A stretch of 64,000 bases of DNA from Shewanella atlantica. GTDB taxonomy: Bacteria > Pseudomonadota > Gammaproteobacteria > Enterobacterales > Shewanellaceae. Made by a program: the position numbers and the translations under genes. The DNA is taken from the NCBI RefSeq assembly GCF_003966265.1, contig NZ_RXNV01000001.1, positions 806,001 to 870,000 on the forward strand, read 5' to 3'. Under the pieces are notes generated by a model. That model was given only the letters and a program-made list of their open reading frames with translations, searched no databases and was not told the origin of the DNA. Numbering within the stretch: position 1 is the first letter of the stretch; every line of letters starts with the position of its first letter. Of this stretch, positions 1 through 9,737 are shown piece by piece.

Positions 1-1220
1 CCGTTTTAGCCCTGTTAAGTATCATATTTGAAGAAGTTACCCATCTGAATAAAGCCAAGACCACGCTTTTTTTTGGTTGTATCTCTTGGGTGGTCTTGTT
101 TATGAGTGCCGGAGACCCCGCTCATGAAAAAATCGTCGAAGCTGAACTCAACGAAAACTTATTGGAGATAGCTACCCTTTGGTTGTTTCTGATGTCGACA
201 ATGACGTTCGTTGCCTACCTCAATGCCAAAGGCATGATTCAGATCTTAGTGCAGAAGCTATTCCCTCAGAAAGTATCGGTGAGAGTATTGATGCTGCAGG
301 TGGCCCTGTTCGCGCTGGTCCTATCAGCCATTTGCGACAACGTCACTGCAACCCTGGTATCACTGGGCTTGTTAACCACATTCAAACTCGATAGTCAGAT
401 CCGCCGTCGTATGGCAGTACTTATCATCTTTGCCGTTAACTCCGGCGGAGTGGCATTAATTACCGGTGATGTCACCACCTTGATGATCTTCCTCGGCGGA
501 CATGTTCAGATGTCTGAGCTGCTGTTGCTATTCATCCCGGCAGCCGTCAGTGTCATGTTATTAGCCGTGCTATTTTCAATGAAGGCCGAAGGCCATGTCA
601 GCACGACACCTATAAAGAGAGAATATCAGAGAGTCGATGTGGTGATTGCGGCGATTTTTTTCTCAACCATTATTGCAACCATGGCATTAAACGTACTCTT
701 TAGCGTTCCACCTGTGCTGACATTTTTGACCGGGCTCTCTGTGATGTTCCTCGTCGGACATAACTCCCGAAGCAATAAAGAGGAGTTACAGATCCTTGAA
801 TACATACGTCAGGTCGAGTACGACACCCTGCTCTTCTTCCTCGGAATACTCCTGTTGGTAGGCATGCTAAAAGAGATTGGAACCTTAGACCTACTTACTC
901 AGGTCTATGCTCAGTTCGATCCTAACATTTCAAACTTTGTTACCGGTATTGGCTCGGCGCTACTGGATAACGTGCCACTGACCGCGGCGCTGCTGAAGGC
1001 TGAGCCAATACTCAATACCCCGGAGTGGCTGGGGCTGACTTATTCAGTTGGCGTCGGAGGCTCTCTGTTGGTGATAGGTTCGGCGGCGGGGATCATCGCT
1101 ATGAGTAAGGTAAAAGAACTGACGTTTGTCAGCTACCTTAAGTATGTCCCTGCACTTTTGCTGTGTTATAGCTTAGGCTACGGCTTAACCCTGCTACTGG
1201 CATATCACTTCTATGGATAG
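1..1220 (+). CDS. nhaD: NhaD-type Na+/H+ antiporter, 5' end outside window
   Basis: An open frame runs in from the left edge (first full codon at 3) to a stop at 1220, about 405 residues of an inner-membrane protein with roughly ten hydrophobic segments. The motifs FEEVTHLNKAK and AICDNVTATLVSLGLL near the start, and the repeated inverted-topology motif LLDNVPLTAALL near the end, are typical of the NhaD/ion-transporter superfamily, which exchanges Na+ or Li+ for H+ at alkaline pH. The methionine at 90 is internal, not the start, because conserved family sequence precedes it in frame. The missing N-terminus should hold the first membrane segments. Family is clear; the exact ion specificity is inferred. 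Confidence 0.85.
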   Translation, partial: VLALLSIIFEEVTHLNKAKTTLFFGCISWVVLFMSAGDPAHEKIVEAELNENLLEIATLWLFLMSTMTFVAYLNAKGMIQILVQKLFPQKVSVRVLMLQVALFALVLSAICDNVTATLVSLGLLTTFKLDSQIRRRMAVLIIFAVNSGGVALITGDVTTLMIFLGGHVQMSELLLLFIPAAVSVMLLAVLFSMKAEGHVSTTPIKREYQRVDVVIAAIFFSTIIATMALNVLFSVPPVLTFLTGLSVMFLVGHNSRSNKEELQILEYIRQVEYDTLLFFLGILLLVGMLKEIGTLDLLTQVYAQFDPNISNFVTGIGSALLDNVPLTAALLKAEPILNTPEWLGLTYSVGVGGSLLVIGSAAGIIAMSKVKELTFVSYLKYVPALLLCYSLGYGLTLLLAYHFYG

Positions 1221-1229
1221 AGGTGTGAA

Positions 1230-1277
1230 CTATAAGCTATAAGCTATAAGCTATGAGGTTTGAGGTTTGAGGTTTGG
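1230..1277. repeat. Two adjacent 7-bp tandem repeats
   Basis: Immediately after nhaD the heptamer CTATAAG is repeated about three times, followed by three copies of GAGGTTT. They fill the short gap between the convergent nhaD and gspB genes. Both have a 7-bp period, the same as the larger GTTGCGA array after plsY. Confidence 0.8.
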
Positions 1278-1313
1278 TAACTGAAACTAAGATATCAAAC
1301 CTCGTAATCGCTT

Positions 1314-2348
1314 CTAGATAGCTGGTACCTTAAACCGGGTACCTTCAATCGCCAGCACCACATCTCTGGGACGTATCTCAATAACCTCTAACTTACCACC
1401 AATCATATCGCCTTGTTGTAACTCGGCGCCATCGACATTAAGCCAACGATTATTCGGATCGCTTGCATAAACATGAGCATTAATATTAAATTCCGGCACT
1501 TGCAGTTGTAACCCCGCCGGTAACTGACCATATTTAGGTAAATCATCCGCTTTTGGGGTAGGAATAGGGTCGAGTTTAGGCTCTGTCACCGGGCTGGCGA
1601 CAGACTTTTCTACTTCAACCTCTTTAAGCGCCGCTTCAAATGCCGCTAATAAGTTATTCTTACTCTGGTACTGCTCCTTCTTCTCAGGGGCATCTGACTG
1701 AACGGGAGCCTTATTCATTCCTAGTTCAGAAGCAGCCGCATCCACCTGATACTTCAGCGCATCGAGCACCTCTTGCCCTCTGTGGTTACTATTCGCACCT
1801 AATATTATCGGCTCTTCAGCCACAGATGAAGATTCCCTTTCAGGGTTCAGTTGAGTCACCTCGACAGCGCTAACCTTTTCCTGCTGTACTCTTCTTTGTT
1901 GTACCGTTCCTTGTTGCACAGGTACGGCCTTAGGGTAACGACTCTCAACAGCGACAAGCTTGGTCGGAAGCGCCATAGCTAACGGCAGGGCAACCTTTCC
2001 GGCTAATTTAACGTCATTATCACCTGAGGCTGATCTATTCTTTTCAACCTCAGCAGCTCCCTTAAGTTGACCATCGGTGCTTAACGGTACAGAGGAGCGA
2101 CCTTCTGGAGTTCGGGCTTCGCTCAATAATTGAATAGAGGGAGTGTTGCCCGAAGAGAAGTGACTCGTTGCCAGCCAGACAATGACGACCAACAGGCTCA
2201 ATATAATCACGATGAGCGACAACATCAGTGTGTTGTTTTTGGGTTTAGAAAAATTATCGTACTGAGCCCTGGGCGTTAACACAGGGTCGAGATCGGACTC
2301 CAGCTCCTGTTGTTTAGCCCGCGTGACGGCCTCGAGTAATATGGACAT
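1314..2348 (-). CDS. gspB: General secretion pathway protein B (ExeB-like)
   Basis: 344 residues: a short cytoplasmic N-terminus, one membrane segment at about 40-62, a long Pro/Glu/Ser-rich periplasmic linker, and a C-terminal domain (about 275-344) with the GspB pattern LQVPEFNINAHVYA and NRWLNVDG. In Aeromonas the ExeA-ExeB complex helps assemble the type II secretion secretin across the peptidoglycan. The start codon overlaps the stop of the upstream gspA by one base (TGATG), so the two are translationally coupled. Identity is well supported by the C-terminal domain and by the neighbour; the linker is poorly conserved in this family. Confidence 0.85.
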   Translation of the reverse strand: MSILLEAVTRAKQQELESDLDPVLTPRAQYDNFSKPKNNTLMLSLIVIILSLLVVIVWLATSHFSSGNTPSIQLLSEARTPEGRSSVPLSTDGQLKGAAEVEKNRSASGDNDVKLAGKVALPLAMALPTKLVAVESRYPKAVPVQQGTVQQRRVQQEKVSAVEVTQLNPERESSSVAEEPIILGANSNHRGQEVLDALKYQVDAAASELGMNKAPVQSDAPEKKEQYQSKNNLLAAFEAALKEVEVEKSVASPVTEPKLDPIPTPKADDLPKYGQLPAGLQLQVPEFNINAHVYASDPNNRWLNVDGAELQQGDMIGGKLEVIEIRPRDVVLAIEGTRFKVPAI

Positions 2349-3970
2349 CAGTATTGTCCCTTACTTTCCAGCGAACCTTCTACCAACCTTGGGCCCTGAG
2401 CACTCAGATAAAGGTTAAGCTGCACTAAAGTTTGACTGCCGGCAATCGCATCGGCTCTTAAGCCATGTTCACGTTGGAAGCGTTTAAGCTGCTCCTCTAA
2501 CTGGCTATCGAAGTGGTTAACCAGTCTGGGAACCGTGTTATCGATATGAGCCAAACTGTTCTCTAACCATTGAATTTGCGCCGGGTTGGCCCCCTGGCCA
2601 ATCTCTCTGGGTTGATCTGAAGGTGCCTGCCAAAGGATCTCGAAGGTGCCGCTGAAATGGCGGGTAAACCAGTCTCGCTCAACCCAAAGCTGTTGTTCAT
2701 TGAGCTGCAATAACAGCTGCTCTCCCTGTCTGGACACTACCGTTCCGTAAAAGGCTCGCTGCTCAGCGTCAACCAGATAAACAACCGCTGGAAAGTTTAA
2801 CCTTATCAATGAATTCCAGTTTCCCTGTTGCTGGAAGCAGGACAAGCCCTGCTGCTCTGCCGACTGGCAGGCAGTTAGCCCGATATAGGGCACCTTGCCC
2901 CACAGGCCAAGAATGCTGGCATAGGCAGAGTCTATGCTACGGCTGCTATCTATCGCACCGTTAAGCACCCGCTGACTCGAACTAAGCTTTGTGGTAGTCA
3001 CTTTTGCACTACTCTCTTGTTGAGCCGCTTGAGGCACTTGCAGACTCTCGACTCCCTTCGGTGAAGTCAGATTCACTTGATTAAATATCAGGTAACCCAG
3101 CACGCAAGTTAAACCAATAGCGGTAGCCACACCCAAGGGAAGCAGATAGTTAGTCTGCTTAATATCTTCGCCCAATACTTCGGCCGAGGCAGAGGTCACC
3201 ATTTTATGGTCAATAGGCACTTTAGACTGGGCATAGCCGGCCATCAATGCACGCTCACACAGAAGGTTAATCAGTCTCGGAATACCACCACTGTATTTAT
3301 GCAATGCCTTTATAGAGCGGCGGTTGAAAAGGGGTTCATGTCGACCTGCGACTTGCAGCCGGTGCTGAACATACAGACCCACCTCTTCGGGAGTCAGAGG
3401 AAGCAGGTGATAACGGGCAGTGATCCTCTGTGCCAGCTGACGCAGCTCCTGCCGTCTTAACAGCTGTTGTAATTCCGGCTGTCCGATAAGGATCACCTGG
3501 AGTAACTTCTTCGTATCCGTTTCTAAATTGGTCAGCAGACGCAGCTGCTCAAGCACTTCGGCTCGCAGATGCTGTGCTTCATCGATGATAAGAACCGTAT
3601 TGCGCCCTTTCTCGTGATTGGCCAGTAAGAAACTACTCAGTAGATCGGTCAGCTGTTTCAGGCTGGGATCCTTCTCATATTCAATAGAGAGTTCATCACA
3701 CAGGGTGGCCAGAAGCTCTAGCTCGGTGAGAGAAGGGTTGAGAATAAACGCCGTATCGGTATTTTCCGGTAATTGGTTCAGCAGACAGCGGGAAACGGTG
3801 GTTTTTCCTGTCCCAACTTCACCGGTCAAGAGTACAAAGCCACCGGTTTCTCCCAGCCCGTAAGTCAAATGAGCCAGCGCCTCACGGTGCCTGTCACTGA
3901 GGAAGAGATAATGGGGGTTGGGTGCGATAGAAAAGGGGTTATCGCTTAATCCAAAAAACGCCTTGTACAT
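2348..3970 (-). CDS. gspA: General secretion pathway protein A, AAA ATPase (ExeA-like)
   Basis: 540 residues. It opens with YKAFFGLSDNPFSIAPNP, typical of ExeA/MshM ATPases. Walker A is GEVGTGKTT at 50-58 and Walker B VLIIDEAQHL near 126-135. A single membrane segment lies around 275-297, and the periplasmic part ends in a peptidoglycan-binding fold near 480-520. ExeA hydrolyses ATP in the cytoplasm and binds peptidoglycan outside, working with ExeB to place the type II secretin. It forms a two-gene operon with gspB, away from the main gsp cluster, as is common. MshM of the MSHA pilus is the alternative, but it lacks this gspB partner. Confidence 0.85.
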   Translation of the reverse strand: MYKAFFGLSDNPFSIAPNPHYLFLSDRHREALAHLTYGLGETGGFVLLTGEVGTGKTTVSRCLLNQLPENTDTAFILNPSLTELELLATLCDELSIEYEKDPSLKQLTDLLSSFLLANHEKGRNTVLIIDEAQHLRAEVLEQLRLLTNLETDTKKLLQVILIGQPELQQLLRRQELRQLAQRITARYHLLPLTPEEVGLYVQHRLQVAGRHEPLFNRRSIKALHKYSGGIPRLINLLCERALMAGYAQSKVPIDHKMVTSASAEVLGEDIKQTNYLLPLGVATAIGLTCVLGYLIFNQVNLTSPKGVESLQVPQAAQQESSAKVTTTKLSSSQRVLNGAIDSSRSIDSAYASILGLWGKVPYIGLTACQSAEQQGLSCFQQQGNWNSLIRLNFPAVVYLVDAEQRAFYGTVVSRQGEQLLLQLNEQQLWVERDWFTRHFSGTFEILWQAPSDQPREIGQGANPAQIQWLENSLAHIDNTVPRLVNHFDSQLEEQLKRFQREHGLRADAIAGSQTLVQLNLYLSAQGPRLVEGSLESKGQY

Positions 3971-4180
3971 GCAGCTATCTATCCTTATACCGATAAAGAT
4001 TTAAAAAACAGTTAAAACTAAAGCTAACGGCCCGGCATGTCAAAAAATGCGGGGAAAAATGAGGTCAATAGACGTATATTTTACAAATGAAGTCGACTCA
4101 ATCGGGTTTTGTTGCGGCTCGATAGACAATGCGTGATAATCTTGAATTAGTCTCACCTGTGTAACAAAAGCGAATTAATA

Positions 4181-5422
4181 GTGAAATTCTACCTCGTCGG
4201 CGGCGCCGTTCGCGATAACCTGCTTAACCTTACAGTCAAAGATCGCGATCATATGGTCGTCGGTGCAACCCCGGAGCAGATGCTCGAGATGGGATATCGC
4301 CAGGTCGGCAAAGACTTCCCCGTATTCTTACATCCTGAGACCCAGCAGGAGTATGCTCTGGCCCGTACGGAGCGTAAAACCGGTGTCGGTTATGGAGGCT
4401 TTAGCTGCCATGCCAGCCCGGATGTCACCCTGGAGGAGGATCTGCTCAGGCGCGATCTCACCATCAACGCCATAGCTCAAGATGAGCAGGGGCAGTTATA
4501 CGATCCCTATGGCGGCGTCGACGATATTAACAATAGAGTATTGAGGCATGTCTCCGATGCCTTCGTCGAAGATCCCCTGAGGGTGCTCAGAGTGGCACGC
4601 TTTGCCGCGCGTTTTCATCGACAAGGCTTCACCATTGCAGACGAAACACTGGCGCTGATGACTCAAATCAGCCGCAGCGGTGAACTTGAGGCCCTGACTG
4701 CCGAACGGGTTTTTCTGGAATTAGATAAGGCCTTAGCAACTGATAGCCCTCACCTGTTTATTCATGTACTCAATCAGTGCGATGCGCTGGCCATCTTGTT
4801 TCCGGAGATCCATGCCCTGTTCGGTGTGCCTCAACCGGTAAAATGGCACCCGGAGATAGACACAGGCATACATACCCTGATGGTGTTAGAACAGGCCGCG
4901 AAGCTGAGTAATGATAACGCGGTGCGATTTGCAGCTTTGGTTCACGATCTGGGCAAAGCCTTAAGCCCGAAAGAGCACCTGCCCAAACATCACGGTCATG
5001 GTCAAAAGGGCTTGGCCCTTATCAAGGCGCTTTGTGCCAGAGTCAGGGTACCCAATGACTATAGAGATCTGGCTCTGCTCGTCAGCGACCTTCATCAGAA
5101 CATTCACCAGATTGAGGAGTTAAGGCCCGACACCTTAGTTAAGATATTCGATAAGGCCGATCTGTGGCGCAAACCCGAACGACTCGAGCAGATTGCTCTC
5201 GCCTGTGAAGCCGATGCCAAGGGACGGTTAGGCCAGGAAGATTGGGCCTACCCACAAGCCGATTACTTCAAACAATGTTTTATGGCTGCGAACAAGGTTG
5301 AAGTAAAGCCCATCATAGACGCGGGCTTTAAAGGAGCAGAGATTAAAGCTCAGTTGCAGTTAAAACGCATTGAAACTGTCGCAGAAATAAAACAAAGCTT
5401 TAATCAAACGATTTCACATTAG
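4181..5422 (+). CDS. cca: Multifunctional CCA-adding enzyme
   Basis: 413 residues with a GTG start; almost the same length as E. coli Cca and alignable from end to end. It adds or repairs the CCA end of tRNAs from CTP and ATP without a template. Visible are the nucleotidyltransferase signature GGAVRD at 7-12 with catalytic acidic pair D21/D23, RRDLTINA, and a C-terminal HD domain (HDLGKAL near 255, then HHGHG) giving the phosphohydrolase activity of the gammaproteobacterial class. It stands alone, divergent from gspA across about 210 bases that hold both promoters. Confidence 0.96.
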   Translation: MKFYLVGGAVRDNLLNLTVKDRDHMVVGATPEQMLEMGYRQVGKDFPVFLHPETQQEYALARTERKTGVGYGGFSCHASPDVTLEEDLLRRDLTINAIAQDEQGQLYDPYGGVDDINNRVLRHVSDAFVEDPLRVLRVARFAARFHRQGFTIADETLALMTQISRSGELEALTAERVFLELDKALATDSPHLFIHVLNQCDALAILFPEIHALFGVPQPVKWHPEIDTGIHTLMVLEQAAKLSNDNAVRFAALVHDLGKALSPKEHLPKHHGHGQKGLALIKALCARVRVPNDYRDLALLVSDLHQNIHQIEELRPDTLVKIFDKADLWRKPERLEQIALACEADAKGRLGQEDWAYPQADYFKQCFMAANKVEVKPIIDAGFKGAEIKAQLQLKRIETVAEIKQSFNQTISH

Positions 5423-5643
5423 GCTCACTTTGAATACAACAACGGGCTTATTTGCATAAAACTTCGAACTAATGCTTGAAAATTAGTCATTGAACTTGCA
5501 TTTAAGCCGATATTCGCTAATGTATTCAAACCTAAGGGTGAAAATTCATAGCAAAATAAAATAGCTATGACATAATTAACATGTTGCAGGCGTATTTTGC
5601 GGCTGTTCCATTTCAATCCAACCTAATTTAAAGGGATTTCCCA

Positions 5644-5910
5644 ATGAACAAAAAAGTACTGATGATTGCTGGTGTAGCAATGACTGCCCTTCTAGGTGGC
5701 TGTGCAAACACTACTGCTCTTGAAGAAAGCGTAGCTAACCTTGGCAACAAAGTTGACCAACTATCATCTGAAGTTAGCTCTCTGAAGTCAGAGCAAGGTG
5801 CTCTTTCTGCAGACGTTAAAGATGCAAAAGCAGCTGCTATGGACGCACAAGCAGAAGCTAAGCGCGCAAATGATCGTCTTGACAACGTTGCTTCTTCTTA
5901 CAAGAAGTAA
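5644..5910 (+). CDS. lpp: Major murein lipoprotein (Lpp)
   Basis: 88 residues: a short signal peptide with lipobox LLGGC (Cys about 20), then an alpha-helical heptad-repeat rod, ending in YKK. In E. coli Lpp the N-terminal cysteine is lipidated in the outer membrane and the terminal lysine is linked to peptidoglycan by L,D-transpeptidases. The terminal Lys and helical repeats fit this role. Codon use is strongly biased to abundant codons, as expected for a very highly expressed protein. The Shine-Dalgarno AAAGGGA lies just before the ATG. A YkuD-type transpeptidase is the next gene, in convergent orientation. Confidence 0.9.
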   Translation: MNKKVLMIAGVAMTALLGGCANTTALEESVANLGNKVDQLSSEVSSLKSEQGALSADVKDAKAAAMDAQAEAKRANDRLDNVASSYKK

Positions 5911-5919
5911 TTTGTCTGT

Positions 5920-5945
5920 ATCGGCAATGCGTCAGTGTTGCCGAT
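5920..5945 (+). terminator. Hairpin after lpp
   Basis: A perfect 8-bp stem, ATCGGCAA with TTGCCGAT around a 10-base loop, begins ten bases after the lpp stop. The tail is pyrimidine-rich (ATCTCTCCCCCC) rather than a U-run, so it may stabilise the abundant mRNA as much as terminate it. Confidence 0.5.
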
Positions 5946-6136
5946 ATCTCTCCCCCCCTCATAACTTTCCAGTCTACTTCCAACATAACAGTTAAAAACC
6001 TAAGCAATTCTCCTCAAGTATCTCTTGGCACTAAAACTTGTCGCTTACAACCCAAGCACTCAAGCTGGTTCAAACTCTCTAATAAATGAGCTCAGAATAA
6101 CGATCGTCGCCTCAAGCATTTACCCGTTTTAAGCCA

Positions 6137-6163
6137 ATAAAAAAGCGCCCACTTGGGACGCTC
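6137..6163 (-). terminator. Rho-independent terminator of the L,D-transpeptidase gene
   Basis: On the minus strand AGCGTCCC-AAGT-GGGCGCT is followed by TTTTTTATT, about 70 bases past the stop of the transpeptidase gene. Confidence 0.7.
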
Positions 6164-6200
6164 TGTTCACGTAAACCTTGCTAATAGCAATTAACAAAGG

Positions 6201-6256
6201 CTATAGCTGGCTAAGAGCTATAAACTGGCTGAGGGCTATAAACTGGCTGATGGCTC
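6201..6256. repeat. Three 18-bp tandem repeats overlapping a gene end
   Basis: Imperfect copies of GGCTATAAACTGGCTGAN lie in tandem and run through the last codons and stop of the L,D-transpeptidase gene, so repeat slippage could change the C-terminal tail. Confidence 0.7.
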
Positions 6257-7237
6257 ATTTTCGCTGACGCTAGATTCGGCGCTGGCGGCTGATTCAATAT
6301 CCATGGAGGGGGTGATACTGTCTGAGTCATCCATTGAGCTAATATTTACCGGTAAACCATTTTGAGTTAATAGCGCATCATTGGCTTTAAAGCTATCGAT
6401 CCCGTCCTGGCTAATAAATTTCACTATCCCCGCCTTCATAGAAACGACCTTCTCACGCGTTTTATCAGACTCTGACTTAGAAAGTGCCGAATGCACTTCG
6501 ATGATCTGACTTCCGTCGGGCTCAGAGGAGATCTTAACGGTTTCATTGATCACTCTCACCGAATCTCCATATTTTGCCTGATGGAACAACCATTCAATAT
6601 CGTCAGGATTTAAACGTACACAGCCGGAGCTGACACGCATGCCGACACCAAAATCTTTATTGGTACCATGAATGAGATAACTGCCGTCTCCGTGAGAGAG
6701 CTGCATGGCATACTTACCTAATGGATTGTCTGGTCCTGCCGGCACGACGCGCGGCAACACTTCACCGCGTTCGATAAGATGATCACGGCGTATACTCGCC
6801 GGAGGCGTCCAGCTAGGGTTGGGGATCCTTGACTTAATCTTAGTCACCATCTCAGGAGTTTCACGACCTACACGCCCAATGCCCACAGGGAAAACATGCA
6901 CCTCTTTACCATTTGTCGGAAAATAATAGAGACGAAGTTCAGGCAGGTTAATCACTATCCCTTTTCTCGGTACATCGGGAAGCAACATCTGAGTCGGGAT
7001 GACAAGCTTAGAACCCACAGCCGGAAGAAACGGATCGACACCCGGGTTTGTCTCCATCAACTCCAGAATACCTATGTTGTACTCTTTCGCTATGGTTTGA
7101 AAATAGTCGCCCTGCTCTACCACATGCTCCTGGACTTCACCGATAAGACGGCTGCCCTTCTCTGGCAATGGGTATACATTCGCCAGGGTCACTGCAGGAA
7201 TTAAGCTTAAGATGAACCACATCATTACTCGCATCAT
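6236..7237 (-). CDS. L,D-transpeptidase with LysM (ErfK/YbiS type)
   Basis: 333 residues. A signal peptide (about 1-19) leads to a LysM peptidoglycan-binding domain (38-82) and a YkuD catalytic domain (about 93-230) with HGTN at 190-193 and SSGCVRL at 203-209, Cys206 being the expected nucleophile. The C-terminal 100 residues are low-complexity and Ser/Glu-rich. E. coli ErfK, YbiS and YcfS, of the same build, attach Lpp to peptidoglycan. Because lpp is the neighbouring gene, this is probably its anchoring enzyme, though making 3-3 crosslinks cannot be excluded. Monocistronic, with its own terminator. Confidence 0.88.
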   Translation of the reverse strand: MMRVMMWFILSLIPAVTLANVYPLPEKGSRLIGEVQEHVVEQGDYFQTIAKEYNIGILELMETNPGVDPFLPAVGSKLVIPTQMLLPDVPRKGIVINLPELRLYYFPTNGKEVHVFPVGIGRVGRETPEMVTKIKSRIPNPSWTPPASIRRDHLIERGEVLPRVVPAGPDNPLGKYAMQLSHGDGSYLIHGTNKDFGVGMRVSSGCVRLNPDDIEWLFHQAKYGDSVRVINETVKISSEPDGSQIIEVHSALSKSESDKTREKVVSMKAGIVKFISQDGIDSFKANDALLTQNGLPVNISSMDDSDSITPSMDIESAASAESSVSENEPSASL

Positions 7238-7396
7238 CGGTATTTCTACTTCCTGTTCTGTTTAAATAATTTTACTTTCTTCGTTGTTACTCACACTTCT
7301 TTGATATCCAGTGCTGAGCAAGAAGCGATTACATTACCTGAGTCTAAAGATTAACCTGAGCGCTCGCTAATGCCCAGAAGAAAACGCCCACTGTCA

Positions 7397-8290
7397 TTAT
7401 CTCTTCTTCGACAAGGTGATAACAAAGTCGATCTCTAACGCCTCAAACGACGCGGCAGCTATCTGCTTACGCACCTTGTCATTGGCTCGCCACGCATAAG
7501 GAGTCATCTCCAGTAGCGCTAAAGCCTGATTACCATCAACAGCAAGTTTAAAGCTGACACGCTCGGTTTGAAGCAGCTCCAGTTCACCAGATTGAGGAAT
7601 ATTAAGCGATTTCTCCTGCATATCAGGATAGATATATTCTTTGAGCTGCCATAGATGACGAGGAGCCGGAGACACCTGGACCAAGAGACCACCTGGTTTT
7701 AATACCCTAATCAACTCTTTACCTTTGAGCTGCTTATCAATCAGAGTCACGAGATCTAAACTCTCACTAGCAAGAGGCAACTTCTTCAAGGTACTGACAA
7801 TAAAGGTCGTGTCTGACTCTGCATCACTGTCAGGCATATCATCGGCAGTTAGTTTGGCTCTCGCCTCGGACTGAATTTTAGCGGCAGAGAAGAGTGCATT
7901 CTCAGCCTCGGTTATCCCATAAGAGTTCAGCCTCTTGGCAAGTGACTTACCTTCGCCACTCTGAGCAAGCTTAGCTTTGAGCTCACGCAGGTAATATCCT
8001 TCTCCGCAATCATAGTCGAGGTAATTAACCTCTCCTTCGTTCAACTCTGCTGCGTTGAGCAAAGCTGCAAGCTTTTCGACCACCGGCATAAAAATACCCG
8101 ACTCTAACAGGAACCGTTTGGCGCGCATTACCTGTCTGGAATCGATCTGCGGCTTCTTAGCTTGGCTAAAGATCCAGTAACCATTGGTGCTTTTATCAAA
8201 GTGGTGTTTCTTAGAACAATGCAGCCCCCCAGACTCCTCATGAATTAACAGAGGTTGGTCACATACAGGGCATAAGTAGATACTTTTCAT
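7397..8290 (-). CDS. rlmA: 23S rRNA (guanine-N1)-methyltransferase RlmA-like
   Basis: 297 residues from the ATG at 8290, chosen over a start 27 bases upstream because it has AGAG at a good distance and gives the family N-terminus MKSIYLCPVCDQPL. The zinc-binding cysteines (CPVC, then C-H) and the following HFDKSTNGYW match RlmA, which methylates 23S rRNA G745 using S-adenosylmethionine. The SAM-binding strand is unusual, LDYDCGEGYYLREL, where E. coli has a GCGEG form. The protein is about 30 residues longer than E. coli RlmA, mainly through an acidic insert in the middle. Confidence 0.82.
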   Translation of the reverse strand: MKSIYLCPVCDQPLLIHEESGGLHCSKKHHFDKSTNGYWIFSQAKKPQIDSRQVMRAKRFLLESGIFMPVVEKLAALLNAAELNEGEVNYLDYDCGEGYYLRELKAKLAQSGEGKSLAKRLNSYGITEAENALFSAAKIQSEARAKLTADDMPDSDAESDTTFIVSTLKKLPLASESLDLVTLIDKQLKGKELIRVLKPGGLLVQVSPAPRHLWQLKEYIYPDMQEKSLNIPQSGELELLQTERVSFKLAVDGNQALALLEMTPYAWRANDKVRKQIAAASFEALEIDFVITLSKKR

Positions 8291-8341
8291 AATTTCTCTT
8301 TCAATAACGATGAGCACAGGGTTCTTCGTAAAATAGTCGGC

Positions 8342-9142
8342 TTAAGCAAACAGAAATGCACAGAGTATTGCGCCTAATACCAAACGGTAGATAACGAAAG
8401 GAGTCATCCCCATGCGGCTGATAAGTTTCAAAAACAGATGAATACAAGTATAGGCCGCAACGAATGACACGATAATCCCCAAAGACAAGGCCTGGTAATC
8501 TATCGCCAATCCACTCGATAAAAGATCTTTAGTCACCAATATGGCCGCACCTAAACTAACCGGAACAGACATCAAGAATGAAAATCGGGCAGCGGCCTCA
8601 CGGCTGAGTCCCAGCATTAATGCGGCGGTGATCGTTGCTCCCGAGCGCGACGTTCCCGGAATGAGTGCCATAGCCTGGGCGATACCGATAACCAATGCCT
8701 TTTTCCAACCGACCTGAAATTCTGTAAACCCCGGTCTGAACATCCTATCCGCCCACCATAGAAGCAAGCCAAACACTATCGTGGTTGTCGCGATGACAGC
8801 GGTATTTCTTAAGTAAGTTTCAATAAAGTCTTTTGCGGTGAAACCGACAATAACGGCCGGAATGGTCGCAAGAATGATCCACCAGGAAAGTTTGCTCTCA
8901 TCGGTCTGTTTCCGGGTGATAATACTGTCGGTCCAGGCTCTGAACATAGACCACAGCTCATGCCTGAAATACATAACCACGGCAAGCAAGGAGCCTGTAT
9001 TTACCGCGACATCGAATGACAAACCTTGATCTTCCCAGCCCAGAAGTTGCGACGGTAAAATGAGATGAGCAGAGCTGGAGATAGGTAAGAACTCAGTCAA
9101 GCCCTGAATAAGGGCCAAGACTATGACCTGAAAGGTATCCAT
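8342..9142 (-). CDS. uppP: Undecaprenyl-diphosphate phosphatase
   Basis: 266 residues, polytopic inner-membrane protein of the BacA/UppP family. The signature motifs [15 protein letters not shown] near 14-28 and [10 protein letters not shown] near 162-171 hold the catalytic Glu, Ser and Arg residues. It recycles undecaprenyl diphosphate to the monophosphate carrier lipid for cell-wall synthesis and gives low-level bacitracin resistance. Length is normal. It lies between rlmA and folK on the same strand, separated by gaps too wide for obvious coupling. Confidence 0.95.
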   Translation of the reverse strand: MDTFQVIVLALIQGLTEFLPISSSAHLILPSQLLGWEDQGLSFDVAVNTGSLLAVVMYFRHELWSMFRAWTDSIITRKQTDESKLSWWIILATIPAVIVGFTAKDFIETYLRNTAVIATTTIVFGLLLWWADRMFRPGFTEFQVGWKKALVIGIAQAMALIPGTSRSGATITAALMLGLSREAAARFSFLMSVPVSLGAAILVTKDLLSSGLAIDYQALSLGIIVSFVAAYTCIHLFLKLISRMGMTPFVIYRLVLGAILCAFLFA

Positions 9143-9239
9143 AGTTATCCTTTAAAAATAATATCTGAAACGTAAAAACAATTGTGAAAAATAAAACTGT
9201 CTCTGAAAAAAAACCTGAGCTGAAACAGAAAATCGATGC

Positions 9240-9737
9240 TTAAGACGGTGCCCAGACAAACGGAACCGGCCAAAGTTTTTGCTCTGTTTTGTCATACTCA
9301 TCCCACAGAGCTTGGTAGCTTAGCTCTAATACGGGATGTAACAAATCCGGGGCAACCTCAGCCATTGGCCAGAGCACAAATGCATTTTTGGTGATTTCGG
9401 CTCTTGGAAGCTCGACAGGAGCTTGGGTAACGACATCATCATAAAGCAGCAGATCGAGATCTAATGTTCTGGGTGCAAACTTTTTGGCTCCGACCAGACG
9501 ACCATGATTGCGCTCTATACTTTTAAACAGGCTCACGACCTCTGAAATACTCAGACTGGTATCGACCGCTACAACCATGTTCAAGAAGTTACTACCATCG
9601 AACCCTACTGCTTCACTGTCATAAACAGATGAGAGTGTAAGCTCCCCAAAATGGTAACTAAGCTCACTTAAGGCAGCCTTAAGGTAGCGCTGCGGTTCAA
9701 TATTACTGCCTAAACTGATAAAGACTCGCGCGGACAT
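9240..9737 (-). CDS. folK: HPPK, 2-amino-4-hydroxy-6-hydroxymethyldihydropteridine diphosphokinase
   Basis: 165 residues. SLGSNIEPQRYL at the start and FAPRTLDLDLLLYDD near 87-101 are HPPK signatures; the DLDLD-type acidic residues bind Mg2+-ATP. It pyrophosphorylates hydroxymethyl-dihydropterin in folate synthesis. It directly follows folB (one-base spacing) so the two consecutive pathway steps are co-transcribed. Confidence 0.94.
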   Translation of the reverse strand: MSARVFISLGSNIEPQRYLKAALSELSYHFGELTLSSVYDSEAVGFDGSNFLNMVVAVDTSLSISEVVSLFKSIERNHGRLVGAKKFAPRTLDLDLLLYDDVVTQAPVELPRAEITKNAFVLWPMAEVAPDLLHPVLELSYQALWDEYDKTEQKLWPVPFVWAPS

